DNA of 24,076 nucleotides, taken from NCBI GenBank assembly GCA_964573145.1, contig CAZNIM010000008.1:1-24076 (forward strand), in the 5' to 3' direction. The notes beneath the pieces were generated by a model. The model was not told where the DNA came from. It made no database searches and was given only the letters and a program-made list of their open reading frames with translations. The position numbers and the translations under genes are program-made. This DNA is from PWPS01 sp964573145. Lineage in GTDB: Bacteria; Patescibacteriota; Minisyncoccia; Minisyncoccales; PWPS01. Position 1 is the first letter of the stretch, and the number at the start of each line of letters is the position of its first letter. Below are positions 12,138-20,658 of this stretch, piece after piece.

Positions 12138-12818
12138 TCAATTTTCTTCCAAAACTCCGTCTCTTATCTTTATTACTCTTTGGGCGTAATCGACAAGCTC
12201 AAGGTCGTGAGTAACGATTATTATGGTTCGACCTTCTTCATGAAGATCGGTTAAGATGTTCATTATTTTTTTACCGGTATCGGTATCAACTTCTCCGGTC
12301 GGTTCGTCGGCAACTATTATTTCCGGATCATTTATCAAGCTTCTGGCGATTGCCACTCTTTGCTTTTCTCCACCGGAAAGCTCGGAAGGGGTGTGAGTCA
12401 TTCGTCCTTCAAGACCAACCGATTTTAAAAGATCGGCGGCTCTCTTTTTTCTCTGAACCTCACTTTGACCTTGAAAAACGGCCGGTAAAGTTACGTTTTC
12501 CAGGGCGGTAAGATGATGCAAGAGGTTAAATTGCTGAAAAACGAAACCGATTTTCTTACCTCTCACTTCAGCAAGCTGATCTTCATCAAGAAGCGAAACG
12601 TCTTGACCATCCAAAAAAACATGACCTTCGGTAGGTACGTCAAGACAACTCATCACGTTAAGCAAAGTCGACTTACCCGATCCACTGGGACCCAAAAGAA
12701 CGATAAATTCTCCGGCCTCAATTTCAAGATCTATTCCTTTTAGGACATGTAAATCGATCTTGCCGATTCGGTAAGTTTTTTTAACTTTATCAAGTTTTAT
12801 TTGTGGCTTTGAAGGCAT
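12138..12818 (-). CDS. MacB/LolD-type ABC transporter ATP-binding protein
   Basis: A 226-residue ABC ATPase. Walker A is GPSGSGKST (43-51), the Q-loop lies in FVFQQFNLL (92-100), and the signature is LSGGE (147-151, with E in place of the usual Q). Walker B is IIVADE (167-172) with DEPTGEVD, and the H-loop is H204. The architecture matches the MacB/LolD/FtsE group that pairs with FtsX-type permeases, and two such permease genes follow directly. It powers the transporter from the cytoplasmic side. The start at ATG 12818 has no SD. Upstream, between the adaptor gene and this gene, lie a REP-like palindrome, a G-rich motif and a TATAAA (12841-12846, minus strand), so transcription of the ABC genes may be partly separate from the adaptor. 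Confidence 0.96.
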   Translation of the reverse strand: MPSKPQIKLDKVKKTYRIGKIDLHVLKGIDLEIEAGEFIVLLGPSGSGKSTLLNVMSCLDVPTEGHVFLDGQDVSLLDEDQLAEVRGKKIGFVFQQFNLLHHLTALENVTLPAVFQGQSEVQRKKRAADLLKSVGLEGRMTHTPSELSGGEKQRVAIARSLINDPEIIVADEPTGEVDTDTGKKIMNILTDLHEEGRTIIIVTHDLELVDYAQRVIKIRDGVLEEN

Positions 12819-12860
12819 TGATCTTTGATTGTTTTCGATTTTTATACTAATTCACCCCTA

Positions 12861-12885
12861 TTTTAACGCCCCAGGGGCGTGAAAA
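12861..12885 (+). repeat. REP-like palindrome type A, copy 3 (inside the transporter operon)
   Basis: TTTTAACGCCCC A GGGGCGTGAAAA: identical to copy 1 apart from one base in the right arm. CACCCC upstream and GGGGTG downstream extend the symmetry. It lies in the 94-bp gap between the adaptor and ATPase genes, about 4 kb from the RAYT gene. Confidence 0.85.
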
Positions 12886-12886
12886 T

Positions 12887-12911
12887 GGGGGTGGGGGTGG
12901 AGGGATTGGGG
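12887..12911 (+). other. Potential G-quadruplex motif
   Basis: G-tracts of 5, 5, 3 and 4 bases (12887-12891, 12893-12897, 12902-12904, 12908-12911) separated by loops of 1, 4 and 3 bases. It sits between palindrome copy 3 and the adaptor stop codon. In the minus-strand transcript it is C-rich, so any quadruplex would form in the template DNA strand. Confidence 0.6.
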
Positions 12912-12912
12912 C

Positions 12913-14502
12913 TTAGTCGATTACTACGCGGTCGCCTTCGGAAATTCCGGAGACGATTTCAATATTTCCATAAGAGTCGGTTATTCCGACTTCCACGTCG
13001 GTTTCAATTTTTTCTCCGTCGGAAAACAAAACTACATACCTTCTGGCTCCGTCTCGACGAACCGCTTCTCGCGGCAAAGAAAGAGATTCTTTTCTTTCCG
13101 TTTGAATAGTAACGTCGGCGGTCATCTCGTTCATTAATCTTTCGGGAGGAGATTCGATGCTTATCTCGGTCCTGAAAGAGACAATTCCGTCTATCACTCG
13201 TCCACTTTCATTTATATGAGTAACTTCACCCGTGAATTCTCCGGGAAATGCGACGAATTCCACTATCACCGGGTCGCCTATGTTTACCGAAGGAATGTCT
13301 CCCTCGTATATATCAACTTCAACATAAAATCGTCCATCGGAAAGAATCGTTACCACCGGTGAATTCGGGGCGGCTTCTTCTCCTTCTTGAAGATGAATAT
13401 CAGATACTATTCCGGAGACCGGGGCGGTCAAATCAGTTCGAGAGAGTTGGCGAACGGCCATTTCAAGGTCTTGCTTGGCCGTTTCCAGAGCGGCTTCGGC
13501 GGCGGAAACTTGAAAGTCTCGAGCTCCGAGGCGCATCAGTCTTAAGTTGTCTTCTATCTCTTTTTTTCGAGATTCGGCGGCCTTGAGATTGCTTTCCGCG
13601 GATATAACTTCCGCGTCACCTCCTTGGCGAATCGATTCTATTTCACCGATTATTTTGGTTATCCCCGAAAGCATTTCGGAAGCCTTTTTCTTGGTTTCCC
13701 AAAGAAAGGCGCTGTCTTCGGAGGAAAATCTTCTCTCGTAAAAGTCGGTTTCCGATATTTCAATAATCGTTTCTATTGATCGCTCAATGGTTAAAAAGCT
13801 GCTTTTGGCTTGACTTAAAGCGGTATCGATTTCCTCTCTTTCGGAATCAACGGTCACTCGACTGGAGACATCACGAAGATCTTCATAACTTCTTTCTATT
13901 CTTCTTACCATATCTCGAGCCCGATAAGTGTCGGAAAGATAAAATCCGGAAAAGTATTTACTTCTCAGTAATTTATAAGAATCTTTCAGCTCTTTGGAGA
14001 GAAGATAAGAGTCGTTTATCAAAGAAGGAGCTTGAGAGTATATGTTGGACAATCCGGTATCGCTTGAATCAACGGCTCTATCATAAGCTCTGCGAGCAAC
14101 TTCCAAAGACTCTTCCGCTTCGGCCAATCTGTTTTCAAGATTCGAAATCTCCTCGGATCTGCTTCCGGAAGTGGCCGAAAGTAAGTCGGACTCTCTCATT
14201 TCTACCGCTTTTTGAGCCTGAACTACTCTATTTTGAAAATCAGCCCTATCGAGTGAAGCGAGTAAGTGGCCATCTTCTACATAATCTCCTTCCGCAACCG
14301 GAAGTCGATTGAGGGTTCCTCCGGACTGAAAAGAAAGGTTAATTCTACTTCCCGATTTTACCGCTCCGGTTTCAAAGACTTCTTCTACGAGCTCTCTACT
14401 TTCGGCGGTAATTAAATTTATATCATTTTCATCACCCCTTCTTATTAAAAAGAAGCCGACGAGAAGAACGGCTATTGCGGCGATTATAATCTTTTTTTTC
14501 AT
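12913..14502 (-). CDS. HlyD/MacA-type periplasmic-adaptor-like protein
   Basis: About 529 residues. An N-terminal membrane helix (KKKIIIAAIAVLLVGFFLI) is followed by a biotinyl-lipoyl-like half (SGGTLNRLPVAEGDYVEDGHLLASLD), a very long helical hairpin (about 75-355), the second lipoyl half (LTAPVSGIVSDIHLQEGEE) and beta-barrel and membrane-proximal domains (YVEVDIYEGDIPSVNIGDPV; SVSEGDRV-like end). MacA-type adaptors are usually about 370-400 residues, so the hairpin is enlarged. I chose ATG 14502; the frame opens at ATG 14511 (MVNMKKK), which would overlap the upstream gene by 7 bp. It works with the MacB-like ATPase and permeases downstream. In a monoderm cell it would span the wall or contact a surface protein rather than an outer-membrane channel. 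Confidence 0.9.
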   Translation of the reverse strand: MKKKIIIAAIAVLLVGFFLIRRGDENDINLITAESRELVEEVFETGAVKSGSRINLSFQSGGTLNRLPVAEGDYVEDGHLLASLDRADFQNRVVQAQKAVEMRESDLLSATSGSRSEEISNLENRLAEAEESLEVARRAYDRAVDSSDTGLSNIYSQAPSLINDSYLLSKELKDSYKLLRSKYFSGFYLSDTYRARDMVRRIERSYEDLRDVSSRVTVDSEREEIDTALSQAKSSFLTIERSIETIIEISETDFYERRFSSEDSAFLWETKKKASEMLSGITKIIGEIESIRQGGDAEVISAESNLKAAESRKKEIEDNLRLMRLGARDFQVSAAEAALETAKQDLEMAVRQLSRTDLTAPVSGIVSDIHLQEGEEAAPNSPVVTILSDGRFYVEVDIYEGDIPSVNIGDPVIVEFVAFPGEFTGEVTHINESGRVIDGIVSFRTEISIESPPERLMNEMTADVTIQTERKESLSLPREAVRRDGARRYVVLFSDGEKIETDVEVGITDSYGNIEIVSGISEGDRVVID

Positions 14503-14504
14503 AT

Positions 14505-15092
14505 TTACCATTTTATAACGAACTCATGTGATGAATCGCCGTTGTGAATACACTTAACTTCTTCAACCTTGACTTGACCTTTGGTGCATAAATCGGCGAC
14601 GGTTTTGAAATAACCGGTTAGAAATAAGCAATCAACCGGATGATAATTATAACCTGTTAACTTCAACTTAACCATATTTTCTTCTTTTTCAGTAAATTCA
14701 AGATTTCCGACCCGACAAGTTCTTTCCCAATAATTTTCCGCCTTTTTAAAAAGAGTATCCATCGATATCAGGTGGCGCATAAAAAATTTGTTAACGGTTA
14801 AAGTTTTGGGGGTAAACTCACCCATCTTGATTATATCTTCATCGGTCCAATCGAAGATCTCTTTAACCAGGATACCGACGGCGGTTCCGTAAGAAACCTT
14901 GACCCATCCCATCGGAGAAATTTCTTCAGGGTCTATCGGGTGACCGAGATCCTTGTAAACTTCAAGAAGTCGTTTCAGTCCTTCTTTTCCTTCTTTTCTT
15001 TCAACAAATTCAAAGTGACTTAAAATCAGCTCACCTCTTATCTGACCCTCTTTCTTCATTAGTTCGTCGATTTTTTCTTTAAAGTCAGTCAT
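14505..15092 (-). CDS. Hypothetical protein, possibly V4R/HNOB-like ligand-binding fold
   Basis: A 195-residue soluble protein. I chose ATG 15092 (MTDFKEKIDELMKKEG); the frame extends 18 codons upstream to 15146, but that would include the hydrophobic, AT-rich leader. The C-terminal part (GYNYHPVDCLFLTGYFKTVADLCTKG...VKCIHNGDSSHEF) has the Cys and Gly spacing of V4R or heme-NO-binding-like small-ligand domains, while the helical N-terminal half is unassigned. It lies 2 bp upstream of the adaptor gene, so it is probably co-transcribed with the transporter and may sense its substrate. The fold call is tentative. Confidence 0.6.
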   Translation of the reverse strand: MTDFKEKIDELMKKEGQIRGELILSHFEFVERKEGKEGLKRLLEVYKDLGHPIDPEEISPMGWVKVSYGTAVGILVKEIFDWTDEDIIKMGEFTPKTLTVNKFFMRHLISMDTLFKKAENYWERTCRVGNLEFTEKEENMVKLKLTGYNYHPVDCLFLTGYFKTVADLCTKGQVKVEEVKCIHNGDSSHEFVIKW

Positions 15093-15148
15093 CTTTAATA
15101 GTTTATTTCTTTCAGTAATTTTTACATAAAAGAAGGTGAAAATCAATT

Positions 15149-15169
15149 AAAAAAGACCCCGAAGGGCCT
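15149..15169. terminator. Terminator of clpB with four-base loop
   Basis: AGACCC (15154-15159) pairs with GGGCCT (15164-15169) around CGAA. On the minus strand this is a TTCG loop followed by TTTTTT (15149-15154). The plus strand also ends in T-runs, so it can work both ways. It lies 22 bp downstream of the clpB stop codon. Confidence 0.8.
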
Positions 15170-15190
15170 TTTTCATTTTTAAAATCAATT

Positions 15191-17911
15191 TTATTTTCCG
15201 ACAGTCGCCTCTTTCTTGCTTCTGATTCGGTCGGGAGTCAGAAAATCTATTTCACCATCTCTTATTCTAACGGTTATCTTTTCACCGGGAACGAGATTTC
15301 CGGATATAAGCATAACGGCCAAGGGGTTCAATACGTCTTTCTGAATTACTCTCTTCAACGGTCTGGCTCCCATATCTTTGTCAAAGCCCTTTTCGGCAAG
15401 ATGATTTCTGACCGAGCTTTTAAATTCAATCTTGACTCCGTTATTTCTCATAACTCTTTTTGATACCTTATCGAGCTCCAGGCCGACGATTTCTTTAACC
15501 TGACTCATTCCGAGATGGTTAAAGATTACAATCTCATCTATTCTGTTCAGAAATTCGGGTCTGAATTGTTTTTTAAGCTGCTCCATGACATTTTCTTTCA
15601 CCAAATCTCTTTGCAACTCATCCTTTTCTTTGGTTGAAAAACCCAGTCCGGACATTTCGGTAATGTAGTCGGACCCGACATTTGAAGTCATAATGATAAT
15701 CGCGTTTTTGAAGGAAACGCTTCTTCCCTTCGTGTCGGTAAGTCTTCCGTCTTCAAATACTTGTAAAAGAATGTTGAAGACTTCGGGGTGAGCTTTTTCA
15801 ATTTCATCAATCAAAACTACGCTATAAGGTTTTCTTCTTATTTGTTCAGTAAGTTGTCCGGCTTCTTCGTGTCCGACATATCCGGGAGGAGCTCCGATCA
15901 TCTTGGAAACGGAGTGCTTTTCCATATATTCGGACATATCGAGCCTGATCATCGATTCTTCGTCATCGAACAAAAATTCAGCCAAAGCTCTGGCGGTTTC
16001 GGTCTTTCCGACTCCGGTCGGTCCCAAAAAGAGGAATGATCCGAGTGGTTTTCCTTCTTCGGCGACTCCGGCTCTGGATCTTCTTATCGCGTTGGATATG
16101 GCATCGATAGCCGAATCCTGGCCGATAACTCTTTTGGAAATAATCTTCTCCATTCTTTTCAACTTCTTAATCTCTTCTTCTAAAAGCTTGTTGGCCGGAA
16201 TGCCGGTCCAGCGAGAAATGACTTCGGCAATATCTTCTTCGGAAACGGTTTCTTTAAGTATCGGCCGTTCTTTTTGAATATTGGCCAGCTTTTTCTCTTC
16301 GGTCTTCAGCTTTTTCTGAAGATTAGGGATCTCGCCGTACTTTATTTTGGCGACTCTCTCCAAGTCGGCTTCTTGGCCGGCTTTTTCGGCTTCGTATTCA
16401 AGCTTGTCTATTTTTTCTTTTATCTTTTTTATCTTACCGATCGTCTCTCTTTCGGTTTTCCAGCGAGCGGAAAGGTCTTTGGCTTTTTCTTTAAGATCGG
16501 CGAGCTCTCTTTCAATCGCTTTTTTGCGCTTTTCTTTCTTTTCATCCTTTATCGCCTCTTTTTCTATTTCCAAGTTTTGAATCTGTTTTTTCAAATCTTC
16601 CAATTTTTTGGGTTGCGATTCAACTTCCAGGCGAAGCGAACTCATCGCCTCGTCCATCAAGTCGATGGCCTTGTCGGGCAAGTGCCGGTCATTTATGTGT
16701 TTGTTAGCCAGTTCGGCGGCCGCTTTCAAGGCGGAGTCGTCAATTTTTACTCCGTGATGAAGTTCGTACTTTTCTTTTATTCCTCTGAGAATAAAGACGG
16801 TATCCTCTTCGGTCGGTTCATCAACATAAATCGGTTGGAATCTTCTCTCCAAAGCGGAATCTTTTTCTATATATTTTTGATATTCTTTTTGAGTGGTGGC
16901 TCCGATCGCTCTCAACTTTCCACGAGCCAAATCGGGCTTGAGCAGGTTGGAAGCATCAATCGATCCTTCGGCGGCACCCGCTCCGACCAAGGTGTGCAAC
17001 TCATCTATAAATAGGATGTATTTATCCTTGTTTCTTTTCACCTCTTTCATCAAGGCCTTCATTCTGTTTTCAAACTCTCCCCTGTAGCGAGTTCCGGCAA
17101 CCAAAGATCCCAAATCCAAAGAGATCACTTCTTTCTTTTTAAGTGATTCGGGAACCTGCTTTTTAGCTATCTTTTGAGCCAATCCTTCAACTATGGCGGT
17201 CTTTCCGACTCCGGCTTCTCCGATCAAAACGGGATTGTTTTTGGTTCTTCTGGACAAAACCTGCATCAGTCTTCTGGTTTCTTTGTCTCTACCGATAACC
17301 GGATCTATCTCTCCCTTTTCGGCCATTTCAGTCAAGTTGATGGTGTATCTTTCTATCGTCTTTATCTTTGATTCCGGTTGCGGGTCGGTTATCTTTTCAC
17401 CTCCCCTTATATCATCAAGCGCTTCTTTGAGTGAGTCGTAGTCGAGATCTTCTTCTTTTTCGGGACCTCCTTTTCCGGGTGGTAAAAATTGAGCACTTTC
17501 AACCAGATCACGAGCAGTGGAATCAACCTGTAAAAGGGCCAAAAAGAGATGTTCAACCGAAATATATCTGTCGCCCATATCCTTGGCTTCGTCACCGGCC
17601 TCTTTCAAGACGGCGGCCATTCCTTGAGAAAGGAAAAACTGCCCCCTGCCGGGAGTGTCTTCAACCGGAGAAATTATATCCCGTCCCTTTTCCATCTCTT
17701 TATCAACTCTGCTTTTCAACTTGTCGGTGTCGACTCCTTTGGTTTCAAGAAGCGTGCTGACGGTACTGTCTTGCTGAGAAAGAAGTGAGTAAAGCAGATG
17801 CAACGGAGATATTTTGTTCTTTCTTTTCTCTCCGGCAATCTTTTGCGAGAAAAGTATCGCTTGTTGTGCCTTGTGCGTGAAATTGGCACCGGGCATTTGT
17901 GGCATGTTCAT
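15191..17911 (-). CDS. clpB: ATP-dependent chaperone ClpB
   Basis: A 906-residue Hsp100 disaggregase. The N-domain repeats lie at about 10-145. AAA-1 has Walker A GEAGVGKT (231-238) and Walker B ILFIDE (299-304). The long coiled-coil M-domain (about 425-555) identifies ClpB rather than ClpA or ClpX. AAA-2 has Walker A GPTGVGKT (630-637) and ends with RPLKRVIQKDVLNPLA. There is no ClpP-docking IGF/L loop evident. It is slightly longer than the usual ~860 residues because of an acidic linker after the N-domain (about 144-172). It pulls proteins from aggregates with DnaK. No CIRCE-type inverted repeat or SD is seen before ATG 17911; ATG 17905 is an alternative. The gene lies 63 bp after the HtrA gene on the same strand. 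Confidence 0.97.
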   Translation of the reverse strand: MNMPQMPGANFTHKAQQAILFSQKIAGEKRKNKISPLHLLYSLLSQQDSTVSTLLETKGVDTDKLKSRVDKEMEKGRDIISPVEDTPGRGQFFLSQGMAAVLKEAGDEAKDMGDRYISVEHLFLALLQVDSTARDLVESAQFLPPGKGGPEKEEDLDYDSLKEALDDIRGGEKITDPQPESKIKTIERYTINLTEMAEKGEIDPVIGRDKETRRLMQVLSRRTKNNPVLIGEAGVGKTAIVEGLAQKIAKKQVPESLKKKEVISLDLGSLVAGTRYRGEFENRMKALMKEVKRNKDKYILFIDELHTLVGAGAAEGSIDASNLLKPDLARGKLRAIGATTQKEYQKYIEKDSALERRFQPIYVDEPTEEDTVFILRGIKEKYELHHGVKIDDSALKAAAELANKHINDRHLPDKAIDLMDEAMSSLRLEVESQPKKLEDLKKQIQNLEIEKEAIKDEKKEKRKKAIERELADLKEKAKDLSARWKTERETIGKIKKIKEKIDKLEYEAEKAGQEADLERVAKIKYGEIPNLQKKLKTEEKKLANIQKERPILKETVSEEDIAEVISRWTGIPANKLLEEEIKKLKRMEKIISKRVIGQDSAIDAISNAIRRSRAGVAEEGKPLGSFLFLGPTGVGKTETARALAEFLFDDEESMIRLDMSEYMEKHSVSKMIGAPPGYVGHEEAGQLTEQIRRKPYSVVLIDEIEKAHPEVFNILLQVFEDGRLTDTKGRSVSFKNAIIIMTSNVGSDYITEMSGLGFSTKEKDELQRDLVKENVMEQLKKQFRPEFLNRIDEIVIFNHLGMSQVKEIVGLELDKVSKRVMRNNGVKIEFKSSVRNHLAEKGFDKDMGARPLKRVIQKDVLNPLAVMLISGNLVPGEKITVRIRDGEIDFLTPDRIRSKKEATVGK

Positions 17912-17974
17912 ATTTTAAGTATTGCTGTTATCTTAATTTCTGTCCGTTAATAGTATCATATTTACGGAAAATTA

Positions 17975-19021
17975 TCAATCGGAGGGTCGCTCTGCTAATT
18001 CCACCTCAACGGTCATCAGTTCATCATCTCGGTAAAACTCAATTTCTACCGTGTCTCCGGGCATGTATTCCATTATCACTTCCCAGAGCGGATTTTCCAT
18101 ATTTATCGGATTGTCGTCAAAGGCGGTAATTATATCCCCTTCTTGAAATCCGGCTTCCTCTGCGGGAGACCCCTCTTCAACCGGCGGAATTCGCGGATCT
18201 TCACTGCTAATTATCGCTCCTTCGACCAGTTCGGAATCAGTAATCATCATGTATCTTATTCCCAAGAAAGGAACCATTATTCTGCCGTGTTCGATAACTG
18301 AATCGACACTACGCTTAACTTGATTTACCGGGATGGCAAAACCGATATTGTCGGCAAAGACATCGGTGGCGGTATTTATTCCGATTACTTCTCCTTTGAG
18401 GTTAAGAAGCGGACCGCCCGAATTTCCAAGGTTGATTGCCGCATCGGTCTGAATCATTCCTTCCAATCTTTCAACTCTGAATCCTTCTCGAGCATAGATA
18501 TCTCTAACCAGACCGGAAACGACTCCGACCGAAACCGAATTTCTGAGTTCTCCCAAGCTGTATCCGATGGCCATCGCCGTTTGTCCCAGGCGAAGCTCTT
18601 CCGAATCTCCAAGTGGCAAGGTGTCAAAATCTTCACCTTCGATGTGTAAAAAGGCGATGTCCAAGTTCAAATCACGAGAGACGACTTCGGCCTCGTAACT
18701 TATTCCGTCGTGAGTGGTTACGGTATAGCCGCTGTCTTCATCGGTAAGAACGTGGCGGTTGGTAAGAATATAGCCGTCGGAGGTGATGAAAAATCCCGAT
18801 CCACCTCCCGATTCTCCGTCTCTTTCTATGGCGACGACCGCTTTTACCGCCGTTTCGGCGGTATCGATAACGACCTCTTCGTGGGTTATTTCCGGTTGGT
18901 AATAGTCGCTTTCGGAAGGATCAACTTCTTCACTTGTCGGGTAATTTGCAGCCAAACCGAAAAATCCTCCGATAAGAATTCCGGCTATCAAAAGCAATAA
19001 GGTTCTTTTTTTTATGTTCAT
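17975..19021 (-). CDS. HtrA/DegP-type serine protease with one PDZ domain
   Basis: A 348-residue membrane-anchored trypsin-like protease. It has an N-terminal anchor (about 6-25), then the catalytic triad His90 (ILTNRHVL), Asp121 (LNLDIAFL) and Ser201 (NLGNSGGPL), and a single C-terminal PDZ domain (about 255-343, GSPAEEAGFQEGDIITAFD). It degrades misfolded exported proteins. Its ATG overlaps the TGA of the lipid kinase gene (ATGA), so translation is probably coupled. It follows surface-protein and export genes in the operon, which fits quality control of exported proteins. Confidence 0.95.
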   Translation of the reverse strand: MNIKKRTLLLLIAGILIGGFFGLAANYPTSEEVDPSESDYYQPEITHEEVVIDTAETAVKAVVAIERDGESGGGSGFFITSDGYILTNRHVLTDEDSGYTVTTHDGISYEAEVVSRDLNLDIAFLHIEGEDFDTLPLGDSEELRLGQTAMAIGYSLGELRNSVSVGVVSGLVRDIYAREGFRVERLEGMIQTDAAINLGNSGGPLLNLKGEVIGINTATDVFADNIGFAIPVNQVKRSVDSVIEHGRIMVPFLGIRYMMITDSELVEGAIISSEDPRIPPVEEGSPAEEAGFQEGDIITAFDDNPINMENPLWEVIMEYMPGDTVEIEFYRDDELMTVEVELAERPSD

Positions 19022-19386
19022 ATTGGTAGTGTTTTGATTATGTGTGGTAAAAGTATTATCGCTCCGATCAAGGCGGCGGTCAGTGCAACAACCATTACGG
19101 CGGCGGCGGAGATGTCTTTAATTTCTCCCGCTTTGCGATCATAGACGGGAACTATCAAGTCCAAAATTCTTTCCACTTGCGAATTTAAGAGTTCAATAGC
19201 TAAAACTACACCGATTAAAAAGACGATTATCGCCCTTTCAACAGTAGAAAGCGGAAAATAGAGAGCTAAAAAAGAAGCTATCAGCCCGATAAGAATCATC
19301 ATTCTGAAGTTGGTTTCAATCGTAGCGGCCTTAAGTCCTCGAAAAGCGTCCTTGAAGCTTCTTTTCACTTTCTTAAAAGTTTTCAT
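19018..19386 (-). CDS. DgkA-family lipid kinase (diacylglycerol/undecaprenol kinase)
   Basis: A 122-residue integral membrane kinase with an amphipathic N-terminus (SFKDAFRGLKAATIETNFRMM), three membrane helices (about 30-45, 48-66, 93-115) and the family motif ELLNSQVERILD followed by KDISAAAV. It phosphorylates diacylglycerol or, in Gram-positive-type cells, undecaprenol, so it may support lipid-carrier recycling for wall synthesis. It begins 12 bp after the ComEC gene and overlaps the protease gene by 4 bp, so it is mid-operon. Substrate cannot be told from sequence alone. Confidence 0.9.
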   Translation of the reverse strand: MKTFKKVKRSFKDAFRGLKAATIETNFRMMILIGLIASFLALYFPLSTVERAIIVFLIGVVLAIELLNSQVERILDLIVPVYDRKAGEIKDISAAAVMVVALTAALIGAIILLPHIIKTLPI

Positions 19387-19398
19387 ATATTAATTTTA

Positions 19399-20655
19399 TC
19401 ACAAAGGATAGATAGTATAAAACATACGAACGAAAATTAAAACCACCCTGATTATGAAGAAAACCGGTAAAAAAGCAACGGTCGGAGGAAATAAGAAAGA
19501 TAGAGCGGCAGAGACGATACCGATACTCATCATCAAAGGTAGAAGCGGGGCTAAAAATATATTGGAAATCGGAGCCAAAAAAGGAATATTTTCAAAATAA
19601 ATAAAGATTAAAGGAAGAGTAAAAATTTGAGCGGAAAGAGTAATCGCCAAAAGGTCGACGATAAAATTATTTTTATCTATTAGTCGGGTCATCTTTTTGG
19701 AAAAGAGAAGAATTCCTCCGGTGGCGGAAAAAGAAAGTTGAAAACCGATATCGGCCACAAGACGAGGGTTGAAAAGAAGCATGATTAAAGCGGTGTAAAT
19801 CAGAATCCTGAAGCCGGATTTTCTTTCGGTAAAGTCGGATATGAAGATTAAAGATCCCATAATCGCCGCTCTGACCGCCGACGGAGTGGCTCCGACCAAA
19901 AGAACAAAAGCGGTCAAGGATAAAACGGTTAAAAGATATTTATACTTTACTTTCAAAACAGTTAGCAGAGAAAAGATTATCGCCGAGATAATAACAATAT
20001 GAGTTCCGGAAACGGCCAAAAGATGAGCCACTCCGACTGCGGAGAACTTTTCTTGAAGGCTGTCGGGTATCTTGCTTCTATCCCCCAAAAGAACCGCTTT
20101 GAGAATTTCCGATTCGGGAAAAGGGAGTCCTTCTTCCATCTTTGCGGAAGCTCTTCTTCTGAAAGAATAGACGGCCGACATTATTCCGGTCGGTTTTTCA
20201 GTGATTTCGAGTTGAGGAGAAAAGAAAGAGACGCTTATCAAGTCTTTGTGAAAATAATCTTTGAATTCGGGCGAGGGAGCGACCGGCTGACCGGTAACCG
20301 TTACTCTCATTCCGTAATTCAGGTCGATGGAATCATCGTATATTATTATTTTTTCACTTAAATCATCGACGGCAACCACGTTTCTATCTTCTTCTACAAC
20401 TTTACCGGACACGGTTATCTCTTCTTGATAGTCCGGAAGTTGAAACTGAGGAGTTGCCGCCTGTTGATAAAAAGAACCCAAAAGAAAAAAACAGAAAAGA
20501 AGAGGTCCCTTCTTGCCGGTTGTAAGTAGAAATATCAGAAATACCGCTATAAGATAAAAACCCCTCACAGGGGGAATCAAAATGCCGAAAATAAAAGCGA
20601 GCGCCGTGAAAAAAACCAGCAGAGAGAGCGGCTCTTTTTTTAATTTTGCCGACAC
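19399..20655 (-). CDS. ComEC/Rec2-family competence protein, core domain only
   Basis: A 418-residue polytopic membrane protein. Two N-terminal helices are followed by an OB-fold-like extracytoplasmic domain (about 77-152), then the ComEC_N channel region with the conserved GVAHLLAVSGTHI (208-220), ATPSAVRAAIMGSL and GFQLSFSATGGIL blocks. It lacks the C-terminal metallo-beta-lactamase-like domain found in many ComEC proteins (family usually 700-800 residues), so degradation of the non-transported strand would need another enzyme. ComEC moves single-stranded DNA across the cytoplasmic membrane. The GTG start at 20655 lies 3 bp after the upstream gene's stop codon, so translational coupling is likely. 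The ComEA-like protein at 6299-8017 is the obvious DNA-receptor candidate in this window. Confidence 0.93.
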   Translation of the reverse strand: MSAKLKKEPLSLLVFFTALAFIFGILIPPVRGFYLIAVFLIFLLTTGKKGPLLFCFFLLGSFYQQAATPQFQLPDYQEEITVSGKVVEEDRNVVAVDDLSEKIIIYDDSIDLNYGMRVTVTGQPVAPSPEFKDYFHKDLISVSFFSPQLEITEKPTGIMSAVYSFRRRASAKMEEGLPFPESEILKAVLLGDRSKIPDSLQEKFSAVGVAHLLAVSGTHIVIISAIIFSLLTVLKVKYKYLLTVLSLTAFVLLVGATPSAVRAAIMGSLIFISDFTERKSGFRILIYTALIMLLFNPRLVADIGFQLSFSATGGILLFSKKMTRLIDKNNFIVDLLAITLSAQIFTLPLIFIYFENIPFLAPISNIFLAPLLPLMMSIGIVSAALSFLFPPTVAFLPVFFIIRVVLIFVRMFYTIYPL

Positions 20656-20658
20656 CGC

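Noticed and set aside
16274..17014. 246-codon plus-strand frame opposite clpB
   Set aside because: Phe/Leu-rich antisense of the Lys/Glu-rich M-domain; clpB motifs on the minus strand are unmistakable.
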